A DNA stretch of 64,000 nucleotides from Acinetobacter proteolyticus (GTDB lineage: Bacteria; Pseudomonadota; Gammaproteobacteria; Pseudomonadales; Moraxellaceae). The notes under the pieces were generated by a model. It was not told the DNA's origin. It saw nothing but the letters and a program-made list of their open reading frames with translations, and made no database searches. Of this stretch, positions 16,126 to 24,773 are shown in pieces. The stretch spans positions 850,446 to 914,445 of the forward strand of contig NZ_KB849179.1 in assembly GCF_000367945.1 (NCBI RefSeq), in the 5' to 3' direction. How positions within the stretch are numbered: the first letter of the stretch is position 1; each line of letters begins with the position of its first letter. Position numbers and translations under genes: made by a program.

Positions 16126-16734
16126 ATGACACTATATCAATTATTATCCTATCGAATTCTCGCCTTATTTATGTGTTTGAGCCTCAGTTCGTCAATTTGT
16201 TTAGCAAAAAACTTATCGCTTTTGCTTGATAAAGATGTGCAAGAATCATTAATTACAATCAATGGAAAAGAATTTATTGAAAAGAACCAAATAAAGACAC
16301 TTGCTAATAAAAGCTATCAATATTTTTCGGTTAAGAAAGAAAACGGAATGATTTATGAAGCGTATATCAGACAATGCGCTAGTGATTACTTAAAAAATCT
16401 TGATAAAAAAGAAACAAAAGCATTCGACATCTGTACTCATGAAGTTATGGATAGTTTAGATGAATTAATGAACCAAACCAAATCCTTGCATATCCATTTT
16501 ACAGGTACGCAATATGTCTATGACGGCGATGAAAACTCTACCCTGTTCCATTATTATTCTTTTGTTCATGTTAAAAATTACTATATGACCAATGAGCAAA
16601 AACATCCAATGTATGGGGTAATATATCGCTGTAAAGTGAAAGCTGAGACAATGGGATTAGAGGAATTTGTTGAGTCCGCAAAAAATACTTGTGCCAACAC
16701 AATTGCTGTATCAGCCTCATCCTCTTTGAAATGA
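16126..16734 (+). CDS. Secreted protein of unknown function
   Basis: Not recognised. The 202-residue protein starts with a likely signal peptide (LALFMCLSLSSSICLA, cleavage near residue 28). The mature part is hydrophilic and lysine-rich, with four cysteines (in IRQCASD, FDICTHE, IYRCKVK and KNTCANT) that could form two periplasmic disulfides, and no other motif. The central segment SLHIHFTGTQYVYDGDENST is followed by YYSFVHVKNYYM. It stands alone between the yghU hairpin and a 348-bp gap, in a noticeably more A/T-rich stretch than its neighbours, which hints at a variable or recently acquired gene. Confidence 0.6.
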   Translation: MTLYQLLSYRILALFMCLSLSSSICLAKNLSLLLDKDVQESLITINGKEFIEKNQIKTLANKSYQYFSVKKENGMIYEAYIRQCASDYLKNLDKKETKAFDICTHEVMDSLDELMNQTKSLHIHFTGTQYVYDGDENSTLFHYYSFVHVKNYYMTNEQKHPMYGVIYRCKVKAETMGLEEFVESAKNTCANTIAVSASSSLK

Positions 16735-17082
16735 GCGCCGATAATTCAGCATATTGTGACTATTAGTCGTTGATTTAAAATACTCATCTGACTGTAATAG
16801 CTTATTCATTAAAGCAACTTAAGTATGTATAAAGTAATATTTTACCTATCAATGTAATCAATATAAAAGCACTTATTTCATCATAACAATTTGTATAAAA
16901 AAGATTTTTCCACCAATCAACAAATTTATTGCAACATTTTCTCTATTCAAAAAAGTCAATCAATTGCGCTATTTTCGCTATTTTGTATTTCATGATTTGG
17001 CTTTATTCTGAAAGATACAATGGAAAAAGCATAGAGACATCCTAACCTAGGATTTCTGGATTCAATAGATGGGAGTAGTGAG
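16735..17082. other. 348-bp intergenic region
   Basis: No reading frame, tRNA or clear hairpin was found. The sequence is strongly A/T-rich (runs such as TTTGTATTTCATG), and probably holds the promoter of the gene at 17083. A purine-rich GGGAG just before 17083 is the ribosome site for that gene. Confidence 0.5.
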
Positions 17083-18594
17083 TTGAGTAATAAATTACAG
17101 TCTAAAATTGCTGGAATACAATTTCCCATTCAGTCAGGTAAAAAGACTCCTAGCACCACAGATACGGCAAAGAAAATTTTGCATGCTGCACTCAAAAGTG
17201 TTGATTCACCGTATGCCACTCAACTGAACTCTGAAAAAAATTGGCGAAAAAAATACCCTACCTACTTTCAAGAGCTTGTTCAAGCTGGTATTCGCTCTAC
17301 CCAAAACCCACTATTGATTGCACAACATGGCTTAGATGCAGCAAAAGCCTTATTTACATATAACCGAGCTGAACAACAAACGACTTTAGAACAAGCGATG
17401 TCGAGTATTCAGGATCAGCCATTTGATACTTATGTACTCAAAGGTTCTGGCAGTTCAAGCATTGAACCTTGGTCTATTCCGTTTGAAGGCAAAAATTTAC
17501 AGGGCCAAGCACTATTAGATCAAATTGATCGCTGGGAAAAACAGCAGATCATAGAACCGAGTCATGCAAAAGCATTACGTTTATTGCAAGCACACCCAGA
17601 ATGGTTTGATTTGTCTACCCGAACGATGGTGCTGTTTGGCGCTGCATCAGAGGCAGGTCCTTTAAGTTGGCTGGCAAAATGGCGTGCCAATATTGTCGCT
17701 ATTGATTTACCAAATCCTAAAATCTGGGAAAAGATCACCCAAACCGTTCAGCAAGGCAATGCCACCTTAATCGCTCCAGAATTAACCTTATCTAATCAAG
17801 AGAAACAGCTTGGTGCGAATCTATTAACTCAAACACCAGAAATTGCGAATTGGCTCAATACCTTTAAAGAGCCTTTAGACCTAGCGGGTATTGCTTATTT
17901 AGATGGTGAGAAACATGTGCGTGTTTCCATTGCCATGATTAGCATTATGGAACAAGTGAGCCAACTGAAACCCGATAGCAGCATTATGTTTATGCTGACT
18001 CCAACTGACATTTATGCAATTCCAAAATCCGTCGTTCATTCGATCCAAAACAAGATTCAGCAACGTCCAGCTCTAGAAAAACTACTGACAAAATCCATTC
18101 ACAATATTTCGTTGAGCAACTTCTTTAAACCCAATGCTGAACAATTAATTGAATCAGATAACGGTCAACAATATGGCATCTCCGATTGTATGGTGATTGA
18201 ACAAGGTCCTAACTATGCACTGGCCAAACGTCTCCAGCAATGGTTTGCAATTCACACTCGTGCACGTGGGCAAAAGACGGTAATCAATATTGCTCCTTCT
18301 ACCACCACACACTCAGTAGTTAAAAATCCAATCCTGAAAGCAGCCTTTGCAGGTGCTGACTTGTTCAAGGTCGAAACTTTTAGCCCTGAAACAACCAATG
18401 CAATTATGGCGGCACTTTGGGTACATGATTTAAATAATCCTGACAGCGCTACCAACCCAGAGAAGCCATTAGCGCATCCTTTGGAACTGATTATGGAAAA
18501 TGCCAACCATGGTGGTTTATGGCATGTTCCTTACTTGGCTAGAACGGCCTTGCCCTTCGCTGCTGCGTATGGCTGGATCAGAGAGAAATTCTAA
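17083..18594 (+). CDS. Uncharacterised Rossmann-like protein, 503 residues
   Basis: I do not recognise a named family. A dinucleotide-binding pattern is visible near residues 181-210: TMVLFGAASEAGPLSWLAKW then NIVAIDLPNP, a beta-strand, Gly-rich turn, helix and acidic strand end like NAD(P)-binding folds. The C-terminal part has the helix-rich GLWHVPYLARTALPFAAAYG. It has no signal peptide and no transmembrane helix, so it is cytosolic. The start is TTG, chosen because GGGAGTAGTGAG precedes it at good distance. It is a single-gene unit, ended by a hairpin at 18620-18648. A distant relation to short-chain or saccharopine-type dehydrogenases is possible; no reaction is proposed. Confidence 0.7.
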   Translation: MSNKLQSKIAGIQFPIQSGKKTPSTTDTAKKILHAALKSVDSPYATQLNSEKNWRKKYPTYFQELVQAGIRSTQNPLLIAQHGLDAAKALFTYNRAEQQTTLEQAMSSIQDQPFDTYVLKGSGSSSIEPWSIPFEGKNLQGQALLDQIDRWEKQQIIEPSHAKALRLLQAHPEWFDLSTRTMVLFGAASEAGPLSWLAKWRANIVAIDLPNPKIWEKITQTVQQGNATLIAPELTLSNQEKQLGANLLTQTPEIANWLNTFKEPLDLAGIAYLDGEKHVRVSIAMISIMEQVSQLKPDSSIMFMLTPTDIYAIPKSVVHSIQNKIQQRPALEKLLTKSIHNISLSNFFKPNAEQLIESDNGQQYGISDCMVIEQGPNYALAKRLQQWFAIHTRARGQKTVINIAPSTTTHSVVKNPILKAAFAGADLFKVETFSPETTNAIMAALWVHDLNNPDSATNPEKPLAHPLELIMENANHGGLWHVPYLARTALPFAAAYGWIREKF

Positions 18595-18619
18595 TAAGTC
18601 CATAGCTTAAAATTAGAGT

Positions 18620-18648
18620 AATAGAACAAAAATAATTTTTGTTCTATT
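18620..18648. terminator. Hairpin terminator after 17083-18594 gene
   Basis: AATAGAACAAAAA, loop TAA, then its exact reverse complement (13-bp stem) ending in TTTTTGTTCTATT. The A/T-rich stem has T-runs in its 3' arm. Confidence 0.65.
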
Positions 18649-18669
18649 ATGGCTTACTTAAACTTTGTT

Positions 18670-18688
18670 GCAAATAATTATCATTATC
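18670..18688 (+). promoter_or_regulatory. Fur box upstream of siderophore-interacting protein
   Basis: GCAAATAATTATCATTATC matches the Fur 19-mer at 15 positions by eye, including the full CATTATC half. It lies about 40 bp before the gene at 18729. Confidence 0.75.
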
Positions 18689-18728
18689 ATGCATAATTGG
18701 TGAAATTTCACTTAATAATGCTGCGTAA

Positions 18729-19595
18729 ATGATCATGAAAAAGCAAGAACAGATCTCAAAAAATAGTAATATCCTTCAGCAAAATGATCACATGAGAAAT
18801 TTGGAAAATCTTGAATTGACCATTCACTCAATTTCAAGACCTTTTCCAAGCATTTTGCGTGTACGCGGAAAAATTAATACGAATCAGCCTGATTTATGGG
18901 AAAAACCCAATCTCGCAGTTCGTCTTGAACTCTCTCATGCAACACATTCTGCCCGCATCTCCCGGGTCTATACGATCCGTTCTTTTAACTGTGATACACA
19001 TGAAGTTGAAATTGATCTGATTGAACATGAGGATGAAAGCCCTGCTATGAAATGGGTACATTCAGCTGAAATTGGTTCGACCATTCAAATTATTGGTCCA
19101 AGACCTCATTTTGTCCCAGATTTTGAGGAGAAAAAACATGTGCTCATGTTTGCCGATGAAACCGCCCTTCCTGCCCTTTATTCAATCTTGCAACATTGGC
19201 AAAACAATATAGCTGCAGATATTTTTGTTGAAAGTCATGACACCAATATTTGCGAATACCTTCCAAATCAAGAAAATGTCCAAATACATTTACTGCAAAG
19301 AGCTCATCAAAACCAGGCTGGAAAAATGGGACTTTTACTTAAAGCTGCTTATCAATTTCACCATACAGATCACATTACAGTTTGGGCAGCGTGTGAACGT
19401 AATGAGGCTCGGGCAATTCGTAAATTCTTTTTAGATGAAAAATTAATGGATAAAAAGGATGTAATGGTCACTGGCTACTGGAATCTAGGACTTTCGAGTA
19501 CGATTTTAGATCAAGTCCGTCTTGAGTATTATCAAAAACATTTAGATGCAGGAAAAACTCTAGAGAGCTTTGATGATTTAGATATGTTGGTTTAA
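18729..19595 (+). CDS. Siderophore-interacting protein (FAD-dependent ferric-siderophore reductase)
   Basis: SIP-family flavoprotein of 288 residues that reduces ferric siderophores in the cytosol to free iron. The FAD-binding domain (about 30-130) has SARISRVYTIRSFN (RxYTIR motif) and IIGPRPHF; the NAD(P)H domain (about 135-250) has VLMFADETALPALYSIL and ITVWAACERNEARAIRKF. The C-terminus matches family proteins (VTGYWNLGLSS). ATG at 18729 or at 18735 are both possible. It is preceded by a good Fur box, so it should be induced when iron is low. No siderophore biosynthesis gene is adjacent; the receptor at 1-1406 is the nearest candidate partner but is not linked. Confidence 0.9.
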   Translation: MIMKKQEQISKNSNILQQNDHMRNLENLELTIHSISRPFPSILRVRGKINTNQPDLWEKPNLAVRLELSHATHSARISRVYTIRSFNCDTHEVEIDLIEHEDESPAMKWVHSAEIGSTIQIIGPRPHFVPDFEEKKHVLMFADETALPALYSILQHWQNNIAADIFVESHDTNICEYLPNQENVQIHLLQRAHQNQAGKMGLLLKAAYQFHHTDHITVWAACERNEARAIRKFFLDEKLMDKKDVMVTGYWNLGLSSTILDQVRLEYYQKHLDAGKTLESFDDLDMLV

Positions 19596-19648
19596 TTCGC
19601 TGACTCTCTAGAAACTACAGATACATAATATTAAAATGCATCCCAATA

Positions 19649-19680
19649 AATCCAATGCAACATGGCATTGGATTATTTTT
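19649..19680. terminator. Bidirectional terminator between convergent genes
   Basis: AATCCAATGC, loop AACATG, GCATTGGATT, then ATTTTT: a 10-bp stem with a T-tract for the rightward siderophore-interacting gene. It also abuts the leftward gene's stop. Confidence 0.75.
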
Positions 19681-19681
19681 A

Positions 19682-20071
19682 TTAGATAGTTGCCCTGCAA
19701 CCAACACTGACCGACAATAAGCTTTTACTCATATGTAAGGCTTCATCGAAGCTGTCTGTTTTATAAAAAGGAATTTTCCAAACTTTCTGATCACGGAGCA
19801 GATCGCTTTCTTCAATCTCCATTTCTGTAATTTCAATCCATCCTTTTACAATCGATAATGCTTGCGTATGAGCCTTAATCCACTGAATCGCCTGCTTCCA
19901 TTGCTCTTGTGCTGGCGATGGTTCGTTAAATTTGGATTGTAAATGTCGAACTAACACAAAAGCTTTCTGCTTTTGTAATAGCTGATCTAACTGCTCAATA
20001 AAGTCAATCAAACTTCCCTGATGCTGATGTGTTATTTCCACCGTAGGAAAATTTTCTAAATTTAATTCCAT
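19682..20071 (-). CDS. Hypothetical cytosolic protein downstream of MBL-fold gene
   Basis: Not recognised. The 129-residue protein has no signal peptide or membrane segment; it is acidic and glutamine-rich, with a predicted alternation of helix and strand (IDFIEQLDQLLQKQKAFVLVRHL, then WIKAHTQALSIVKGWIEI). AGGAG lies 7 nt before its ATG. It starts 19 bp after the MBL-fold gene, so both are probably one transcript under the TetR regulator at 21352. A function tied to the periplasmic hydrolase is possible but unproven. Confidence 0.6.
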   Translation of the reverse strand: MELNLENFPTVEITHQHQGSLIDFIEQLDQLLQKQKAFVLVRHLQSKFNEPSPAQEQWKQAIQWIKAHTQALSIVKGWIEITEMEIEESDLLRDQKVWKIPFYKTDSFDEALHMSKSLLSVSVGCRATI

Positions 20072-20090
20072 GTCATGCTCCTAAAGAAAA

Positions 20091-21104
20091 TTATTGAGTT
20101 GGACCAGACTGTAATTCTTTGACTAAGCTTGGCAGTACAATTGCTTGCTGCGTTAATTCCGCATAAAAATTTGCAATTTGGAAGGGTAGAAAAACTCGGT
20201 TATTCCAATCTGGATATTCACGATAGATCGTAGGCGATATGGTCTGAATAATTTGATCCTGATTAAGTCCTAATGCAATGTGCTGTTTGACTAAAAATTT
20301 CACGCGAAGCATATGCTGCTTAAATGCTTGTAGATCTTGAATTTTAGAAAGCTTGCCATGTCCAGGTACTACAATTTTCGGTTTCATTTCAATTATCTGT
20401 TGGATCACCTTGATCCATTCACTCCCTTTCGCATCAGCATCAGGCATAATCGGATAAAAGTTTTTTTCATACAAATCACCCATAAAAACCGTACCTGAAG
20501 TTTGATCATAAATAATTTGATCTCCTCGTGTATGTGCCGGCATTTCCTGCAAAGTGACCAATCGACCACCTAAATCAAGTATTGTTCGCTTGCTATAGGT
20601 TTTATCTGCATTACGAATCACCACCTTTTCAAGTGCTTTTTTTTCAATCTGACCAAATGCTCGAAACATCTGAAGATAATTTGCGCCTTTATCTTTTAGC
20701 TCATACTCTTGTTTTTGATTGATGATATAGGTCGTATCTTTAAATTCAGCAGCACCAAATTGATGTTCTGGATGAAAATGTGTGGTTGTGAGATAAATTT
20801 TTCTATTTTTAGCAATATCTTTTGCGGCTTGATAAACATGTTGGCCATTTTGCATGCCCATACCCGTATCAATCACTAAGATTGCATCTTTGCCTTCAAT
20901 GATTCCAATATTAGGTACATAGTTAATATATGGATCAGGAATCAACCAGACGCCAGGTGCAATAATTTGCTTCTTTTCGACCTGAACAATAGGCGCTGCA
21001 GTCAGTTGATACTGAATACTACTTTCTGCAACATTGCTATTTGCATAGACATGAAAGCTACTCAATATCATGAGTGAAAATGCGAGGGAGAGTTTGATCT
21101 TCAT
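20091..21104 (-). CDS. Periplasmic metallo-beta-lactamase-fold hydrolase with HxHxEH motif
   Basis: MBL-superfamily protein of 337 residues with a clear signal peptide (LSLAFSLMILSSFHVYA). Metal-site motifs: THFHPEHQFG, DTGMG, PAHTRGDQ, GDLYEKNF and VPGHGKLS. The canonical HxHxDH reads HFHPEH, so the usual aspartate is glutamate, which would alter the second metal site. The last 100 residues form an all-helical tail (VKFLVKQHIALGLNQDQI). ATG at 21104, with TGAGGAA before it, is chosen over an open stretch of 27 codons upstream. It diverges from a TetR gene and faces one of two matching operators. Substrate unknown; beta-lactam hydrolysis is possible for such folds but not indicated. Confidence 0.82.
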   Translation of the reverse strand: MKIKLSLAFSLMILSSFHVYANSNVAESSIQYQLTAAPIVQVEKKQIIAPGVWLIPDPYINYVPNIGIIEGKDAILVIDTGMGMQNGQHVYQAAKDIAKNRKIYLTTTHFHPEHQFGAAEFKDTTYIINQKQEYELKDKGANYLQMFRAFGQIEKKALEKVVIRNADKTYSKRTILDLGGRLVTLQEMPAHTRGDQIIYDQTSGTVFMGDLYEKNFYPIMPDADAKGSEWIKVIQQIIEMKPKIVVPGHGKLSKIQDLQAFKQHMLRVKFLVKQHIALGLNQDQIIQTISPTIYREYPDWNNRVFLPFQIANFYAELTQQAIVLPSLVKELQSGPTQ

Positions 21105-21150
21105 TGCTTTAGTTTCCTCAATAATTTGAAGAAGTGATACGATAGATCCA

Positions 21151-21174
21151 TAATATGAGCAAAAGCTCATATTA
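21151..21174. promoter_or_regulatory. Inverted-repeat operator, MBL side
   Basis: TAATATGAGC, AAAA, GCTCATATTA: 10-bp perfect arms, about 47 bp upstream of the MBL gene. The core TGAGn6CTCA recurs at 21312-21327, so this is probably an operator of the adjacent TetR protein. Confidence 0.7.
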
Positions 21175-21311
21175 GATACTCGCATTCGCAGTACTGTATT
21201 TTAATTTATTTAAATGAATAGGTTATGAATGAATCCTCTTGTTTTTTTGAGAATAACTCAGTCATTACTCGTATTTTTTCAGACCGATAGGATTGCAAGT
21301 ATTTACGAAAA

Positions 21312-21327
21312 GTGAGTTAATGCTCAC
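21312..21327. promoter_or_regulatory. Inverted-repeat operator, tetR side
   Basis: GTGAGTTAATGCTCAC shares TGAGn6CTCA with the 21151 site and lies 25 bp before the tetR start, which suggests autoregulation. Confidence 0.65.
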
Positions 21328-21351
21328 ATTTGTTCTGTCTGATTTATTCAA

Positions 21352-21960
21352 ATGCAAACAGCCTTTAAACCAAGAAAAATGCCCCGCCAAGGTCGTTCAA
21401 AAGTGACTGTGGATGCGATATTACAAAGTGCAGCTGAAATTCTGAAAGAAATGGATTATGCAAAATTTAATACCAATTTAGTCGCAGAACGCGCAGGCAT
21501 TAGTATTGGTTCTCTCTATCAATACTTTCCCAATAAAGATGCATTAATTGTCGCACTACATAAAAAACATACCCAACACATTCATAATTTAATTCGAACT
21601 GTAATTGATAGTCAAAATGCACAAACCTTAAAACAAAGAATCGAATCTCTCGTTGATGCTGTCATCGCCGCGCATTCATTTGAGCCAGAATTACATCAAC
21701 TGCTTGAAAAAAAGCTCCCATTTTTTGATATCAATCGTGTTGAAGATGAAACAGGGATTCGACAGGAAATTTATCGCTTGGTTGAATTACATCAAAATGA
21801 GATCGTAGAAAAAAATACAGCACTCATGGTCTGGATGATTCTTCAATTATTAGAATCATTAATTCATGCTGCTGTGCTTGACCCCCCCGTCAATATCGCG
21901 CCACAGACAGTGAGAAATGCCATTATTCAGTCGATCTATAATTATTTAACCAAAGCCTAG
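21352..21960 (+). CDS. TetR-family transcriptional regulator
   Basis: TetR/AcrR-type repressor of 202 residues. The N-terminal helix-turn-helix is about 12-60 (RSKVTVDAILQSAAEIL, NLVAERAGISIGSLYQYFPNKDALIVAL), followed by a helical ligand-binding domain that looks like the C-terminal domain found in many Acinetobacter TetR proteins. It diverges from the MBL-fold gene with 247 bp between start codons, and two similar inverted repeats lie near the two starts. The natural arrangement is repression of both genes with release by a small molecule, perhaps the substrate of the MBL enzyme. Confidence 0.88.
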   Translation: MQTAFKPRKMPRQGRSKVTVDAILQSAAEILKEMDYAKFNTNLVAERAGISIGSLYQYFPNKDALIVALHKKHTQHIHNLIRTVIDSQNAQTLKQRIESLVDAVIAAHSFEPELHQLLEKKLPFFDINRVEDETGIRQEIYRLVELHQNEIVEKNTALMVWMILQLLESLIHAAVLDPPVNIAPQTVRNAIIQSIYNYLTKA

Positions 21961-22041
21961 AAAGCTGGAAACAGGTTAAGCAAAAATTGATTTCTATTTA
22001 CTATAACTCTACTTAGTCATCCAGCTATTACACTGTAATTT

Positions 22042-22458
22042 TTATTCTGCACTTTCTTTTATTCTGCGACGGATTTCTTCCCGCCATTTCGCCGCATTAT
22101 CCTGTTGTTTATTCAGTACGACACCAAGCATATAAGCAGTGACCGCAGCACCAATGAGTGCAATCCCACTTTCATAGATGATATCAATTATAAATTCAAA
22201 GATACCTTCTGATAAAAAGCTTAGTGTGCCTGAATATTTAAGGAATTTTGCAAGTGCGACGATAACCACACCTAAACATGCCCCTGCCCAGAGAAAAAAT
22301 TTATGGATATTGATTGGGGCAGTTATTTCATCGATCTGGTCTGGATATTCACGATAATACTGCACTTCTTCATCCGTAACTTCAGGCGAAGACTTGAAAA
22401 ATAACCGCATAAAAAGTGCATCATGATCTAGCTTTAACCCTTTTTTCATTCTCATCAT
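22042..22458 (-). CDS. Small membrane protein of unknown function
   Basis: Not recognised. The 138-residue protein has a soluble acidic N-terminus (about 1-48), two hydrophobic segments (FFLWAGACLGVVIVALAKF about 54-72 and GIALIGAAVTAYMLGVVL about 97-114) and a basic C-terminal tail (KWREEIRRRIKES). It is probably an inner-membrane protein with both ends in the cytosol. It stands alone and convergent with tetR. ATG codons at 22458, 22455 and 22449 are all possible starts. Confidence 0.62.
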   Translation of the reverse strand: MMRMKKGLKLDHDALFMRLFFKSSPEVTDEEVQYYREYPDQIDEITAPINIHKFFLWAGACLGVVIVALAKFLKYSGTLSFLSEGIFEFIIDIIYESGIALIGAAVTAYMLGVVLNKQQDNAAKWREEIRRRIKESAE

Positions 22459-22737
22459 CTATATTTTTAAATTTCTAACATGTTAGCTATTTTTAATTTA
22501 TGAATAAATAACAGGCTGCAGCCAAACACTTTAGGCCGAAAGTAAGAATATATTCACAATTATTAAGTCAAATTTAACGATAGTTTGAACAAAAAGTGGC
22601 ATACAGTAATGAAATATAATAATTATTACAGAAGAAAACTTATCATTATTCATTAAAAATAATTAAGTATACCCTTTAAAAAAAAGATTTCTTTGTTATA
22701 GTATTTTACCAATGATTTCCAGAAAGAGATCAATCGG

Positions 22738-23184
22738 GTGTTGATGCTTGGAAGATTGCTTGGGTTCTATGCGATCTTTTTACAAATCGCTGTATTCTTA
22801 CAGCCATTGCTGCCAGAGAAATATCAAGTTTCTCCAGTATGTGAGACTATTACCCAAATTTTGTTGTTAGACCATCATTCCGCTTCACAAGATCATCATG
22901 TTTCGGCTCAGCATCACATCGGACATGAACATCACACTTTTTCAGCTGAAGCTAAAACACCGTCTAGTCACCATCATCACCATGATGCTAACCATCAATG
23001 CCAATATTGTGTGGTATATAGCCATGTACTACCGTTACCTGATATTGATCTGAAACACATCCTTATCAGGATTCAGGTACGGTTTCTTGCCTTTATTGAA
23101 AACTATTTCCATGTTTTCTTTCAGCTTCAGCAACTCTTTCTCACTCCTCAAGGTCGAGCACCTCCTCTCTTACTCTCATTCTGA
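22738..23184 (+). CDS. Histidine-rich DUF2946-type protein
   Basis: Small envelope protein of 148 residues: N-terminal hydrophobic segment (LLGFYAIFLQIAVFLQPLLP), then a stretch with about 20 histidines between residues 45 and 88 (HHSASQDHHVSAQHH, SSHHHHHDANH), a CQYC pair and the C-terminal GRAPP typical of DUF2946. The His-rich segment and CxxC suggest binding of copper, zinc or another metal outside the cytosol. The start is GTG at 22738 or ATG at 22744. TTGTTATAGTATTT upstream serves as a -10 region and looks like half a Zur box. It lies before the bd-oxidase genes, with about 146 bp between. Confidence 0.72.
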   Translation: MLMLGRLLGFYAIFLQIAVFLQPLLPEKYQVSPVCETITQILLLDHHSASQDHHVSAQHHIGHEHHTFSAEAKTPSSHHHHHDANHQCQYCVVYSHVLPLPDIDLKHILIRIQVRFLAFIENYFHVFFQLQQLFLTPQGRAPPLLLSF

Positions 23185-23241
23185 CTTGAAGCTCAAAACC
23201 TTTCGGTTTTGAAAAACTTATATTTTCAAGAGATTAGAGTA

Positions 23242-23334
23242 ATGTTCTGTTTTTTTAATCATACCTGTAAATTGGTAGGAATATTTGCAGCTGTAAGTTT
23301 AGCTCATCAATTGCAAGATGAGGTGCTGCCATGA
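23242..23334 (+). CDS. Possible 30-residue ORF coupled to cioA
   Basis: MFCFFNHTCKLVGIFAAVSL and ten more residues, ending in a TGA that overlaps the cioA ATG as ATGA. The overlap suggests translational coupling or a leader peptide. The ribosome site is weak (TAGAGTA) and homology is unknown. The alternative is an untranslated leader with a chance frame. Confidence 0.35.
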   Translation: MFCFFNHTCKLVGIFAAVSLAHQLQDEVLP

Positions 23335-24773
23335 CTTTAGGTTTTACCGCACTCGAATTGGCAAGAATACAATTTGCCTTTACTGTTTCTTTCCATATTA
23401 TTTTTCCTGCCATCTCCATCGGATTGGCCAGCTTCTTAGCGGTTTTAGAATGGCGCTGGCTACGAACCAAAGATCCGATTTATAAAGATCTCTTCAAATA
23501 TTGGGTCAAAATTTTTGCGGTTGCCTTTGGTATGGGCGTTGTTTCGGGTGTCGTCATGAGCTACCAGTTTGGAACCAACTGGAGTGAGTTTTCCCGTATT
23601 GCAGGAAGTGTGACTGGTCCCTTATTAACGTATGAAGTGCTCAGCGCTTTTTTCTTAGAGGCAGGCTTCCTCGGCATCATGCTGTTCGGTTGGGGACGAG
23701 TTAGCCCCAAAGCCCATTTTTTTGCCACCTTAATGGTCGCCATTGGTACCTGTATCTCCATGTTCTGGATTTTGTCATCCAACAGTTGGATGCAAACGCC
23801 TCAAGGTTTTACGATCGAGAATGGCATTATTGTGCCAACCGATTGGTGGGCAATCGTATTTAATCCATCCTTCCCTTACCGACTTGTGCATATGGCAATT
23901 GCAGCCTTTATGGTTGCAGCGCTACTCGTTGCTGCAACAGCAGCTTGGCATTTACTCAAAGGTCGTCGTGATGCCTTGGTCAAAACCTCGTTTTCGATGG
24001 CAATGTGGCTCATTCTGGTCTTAGCACCTTTACAGGTATTTGTTGGTGATGCGCATGGCTTGAATACTTTAGAACATCAACCTGCCAAACTTGCAGCGAT
24101 GGAGGGCCATTGGGAAACTAATTATGATGAAGGGATGCCACTATATCTATTTGGTGTACCAGATATGCAAGAAGAACGCACCAAATACGCAATTGCCATT
24201 CCAAATCTAGGCAGCCTGATCTTAACCCACTCTATGGATGGCACGGTCAAAGGCTTAAAAGACTTCTCCCCAGAAGATCGACCAAACTCAACCATTGTAT
24301 TCTGGAGTTTCCGTGTCATGGTGGGCTTAGGGATGCTCATGCTTCTGCTCGCCTTCACTGGTGTCTGGCTCAGAAAAACTGGAAAGCTGTTTGAAAGTAA
24401 ATGGTTTCATCGCTTTGCATTAGTGATGGGTCCATCAGGATTTATTGCAGTACTGGCAGGTTGGTTTACTACCGAAGTTGGTCGTCAGCCTTGGGTGGTT
24501 TATGGCGTGATGCGCACTAAAGACGCGCTTTCTCCTGTTTCAGCCGAACAAGTTGGTCTGACCTTGATTATCTTTGTGGTGGTGTACTGTGTTGTGTTTG
24601 GTATCGGGATCTATTACATGCTGAAACTGATGCATAAAGGTCCTCAATTCGTAGAAGCTGTTGATCTTGAGCCTGCAGGTCATGGGCATTTCAAAACGCC
24701 AATGCGTCCTTTAAGTGCAGTTGATGAAAACATCGATGCACAAGACCCAAACAAGGAGAAACACCATGATTGA
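23331..24773 (+). CDS. cioA: Cytochrome bd-type ubiquinol oxidase subunit I (CioA type)
   Basis: Subunit I of a bd-family terminal oxidase, which oxidises ubiquinol and reduces O2 in the inner membrane without copper. The 480-residue protein has about nine transmembrane helices, the N-terminal heme ligand region SFHIIFPAISIG, the quinol-loop region and the signature GRQPWVVYGVMRT. It is shorter than E. coli CydA (522), consistent with a short Q-loop and the cyanide-insensitive CioA group. Two strong internal features, MSYQFGTNW and VGDAHGLNTLEHQPAKLAAMEG, match the family. The stop overlaps the cioB start by 8 nt. Confidence 0.93.
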   Translation: MTLGFTALELARIQFAFTVSFHIIFPAISIGLASFLAVLEWRWLRTKDPIYKDLFKYWVKIFAVAFGMGVVSGVVMSYQFGTNWSEFSRIAGSVTGPLLTYEVLSAFFLEAGFLGIMLFGWGRVSPKAHFFATLMVAIGTCISMFWILSSNSWMQTPQGFTIENGIIVPTDWWAIVFNPSFPYRLVHMAIAAFMVAALLVAATAAWHLLKGRRDALVKTSFSMAMWLILVLAPLQVFVGDAHGLNTLEHQPAKLAAMEGHWETNYDEGMPLYLFGVPDMQEERTKYAIAIPNLGSLILTHSMDGTVKGLKDFSPEDRPNSTIVFWSFRVMVGLGMLMLLLAFTGVWLRKTGKLFESKWFHRFALVMGPSGFIAVLAGWFTTEVGRQPWVVYGVMRTKDALSPVSAEQVGLTLIIFVVVYCVVFGIGIYYMLKLMHKGPQFVEAVDLEPAGHGHFKTPMRPLSAVDENIDAQDPNKEKHHD

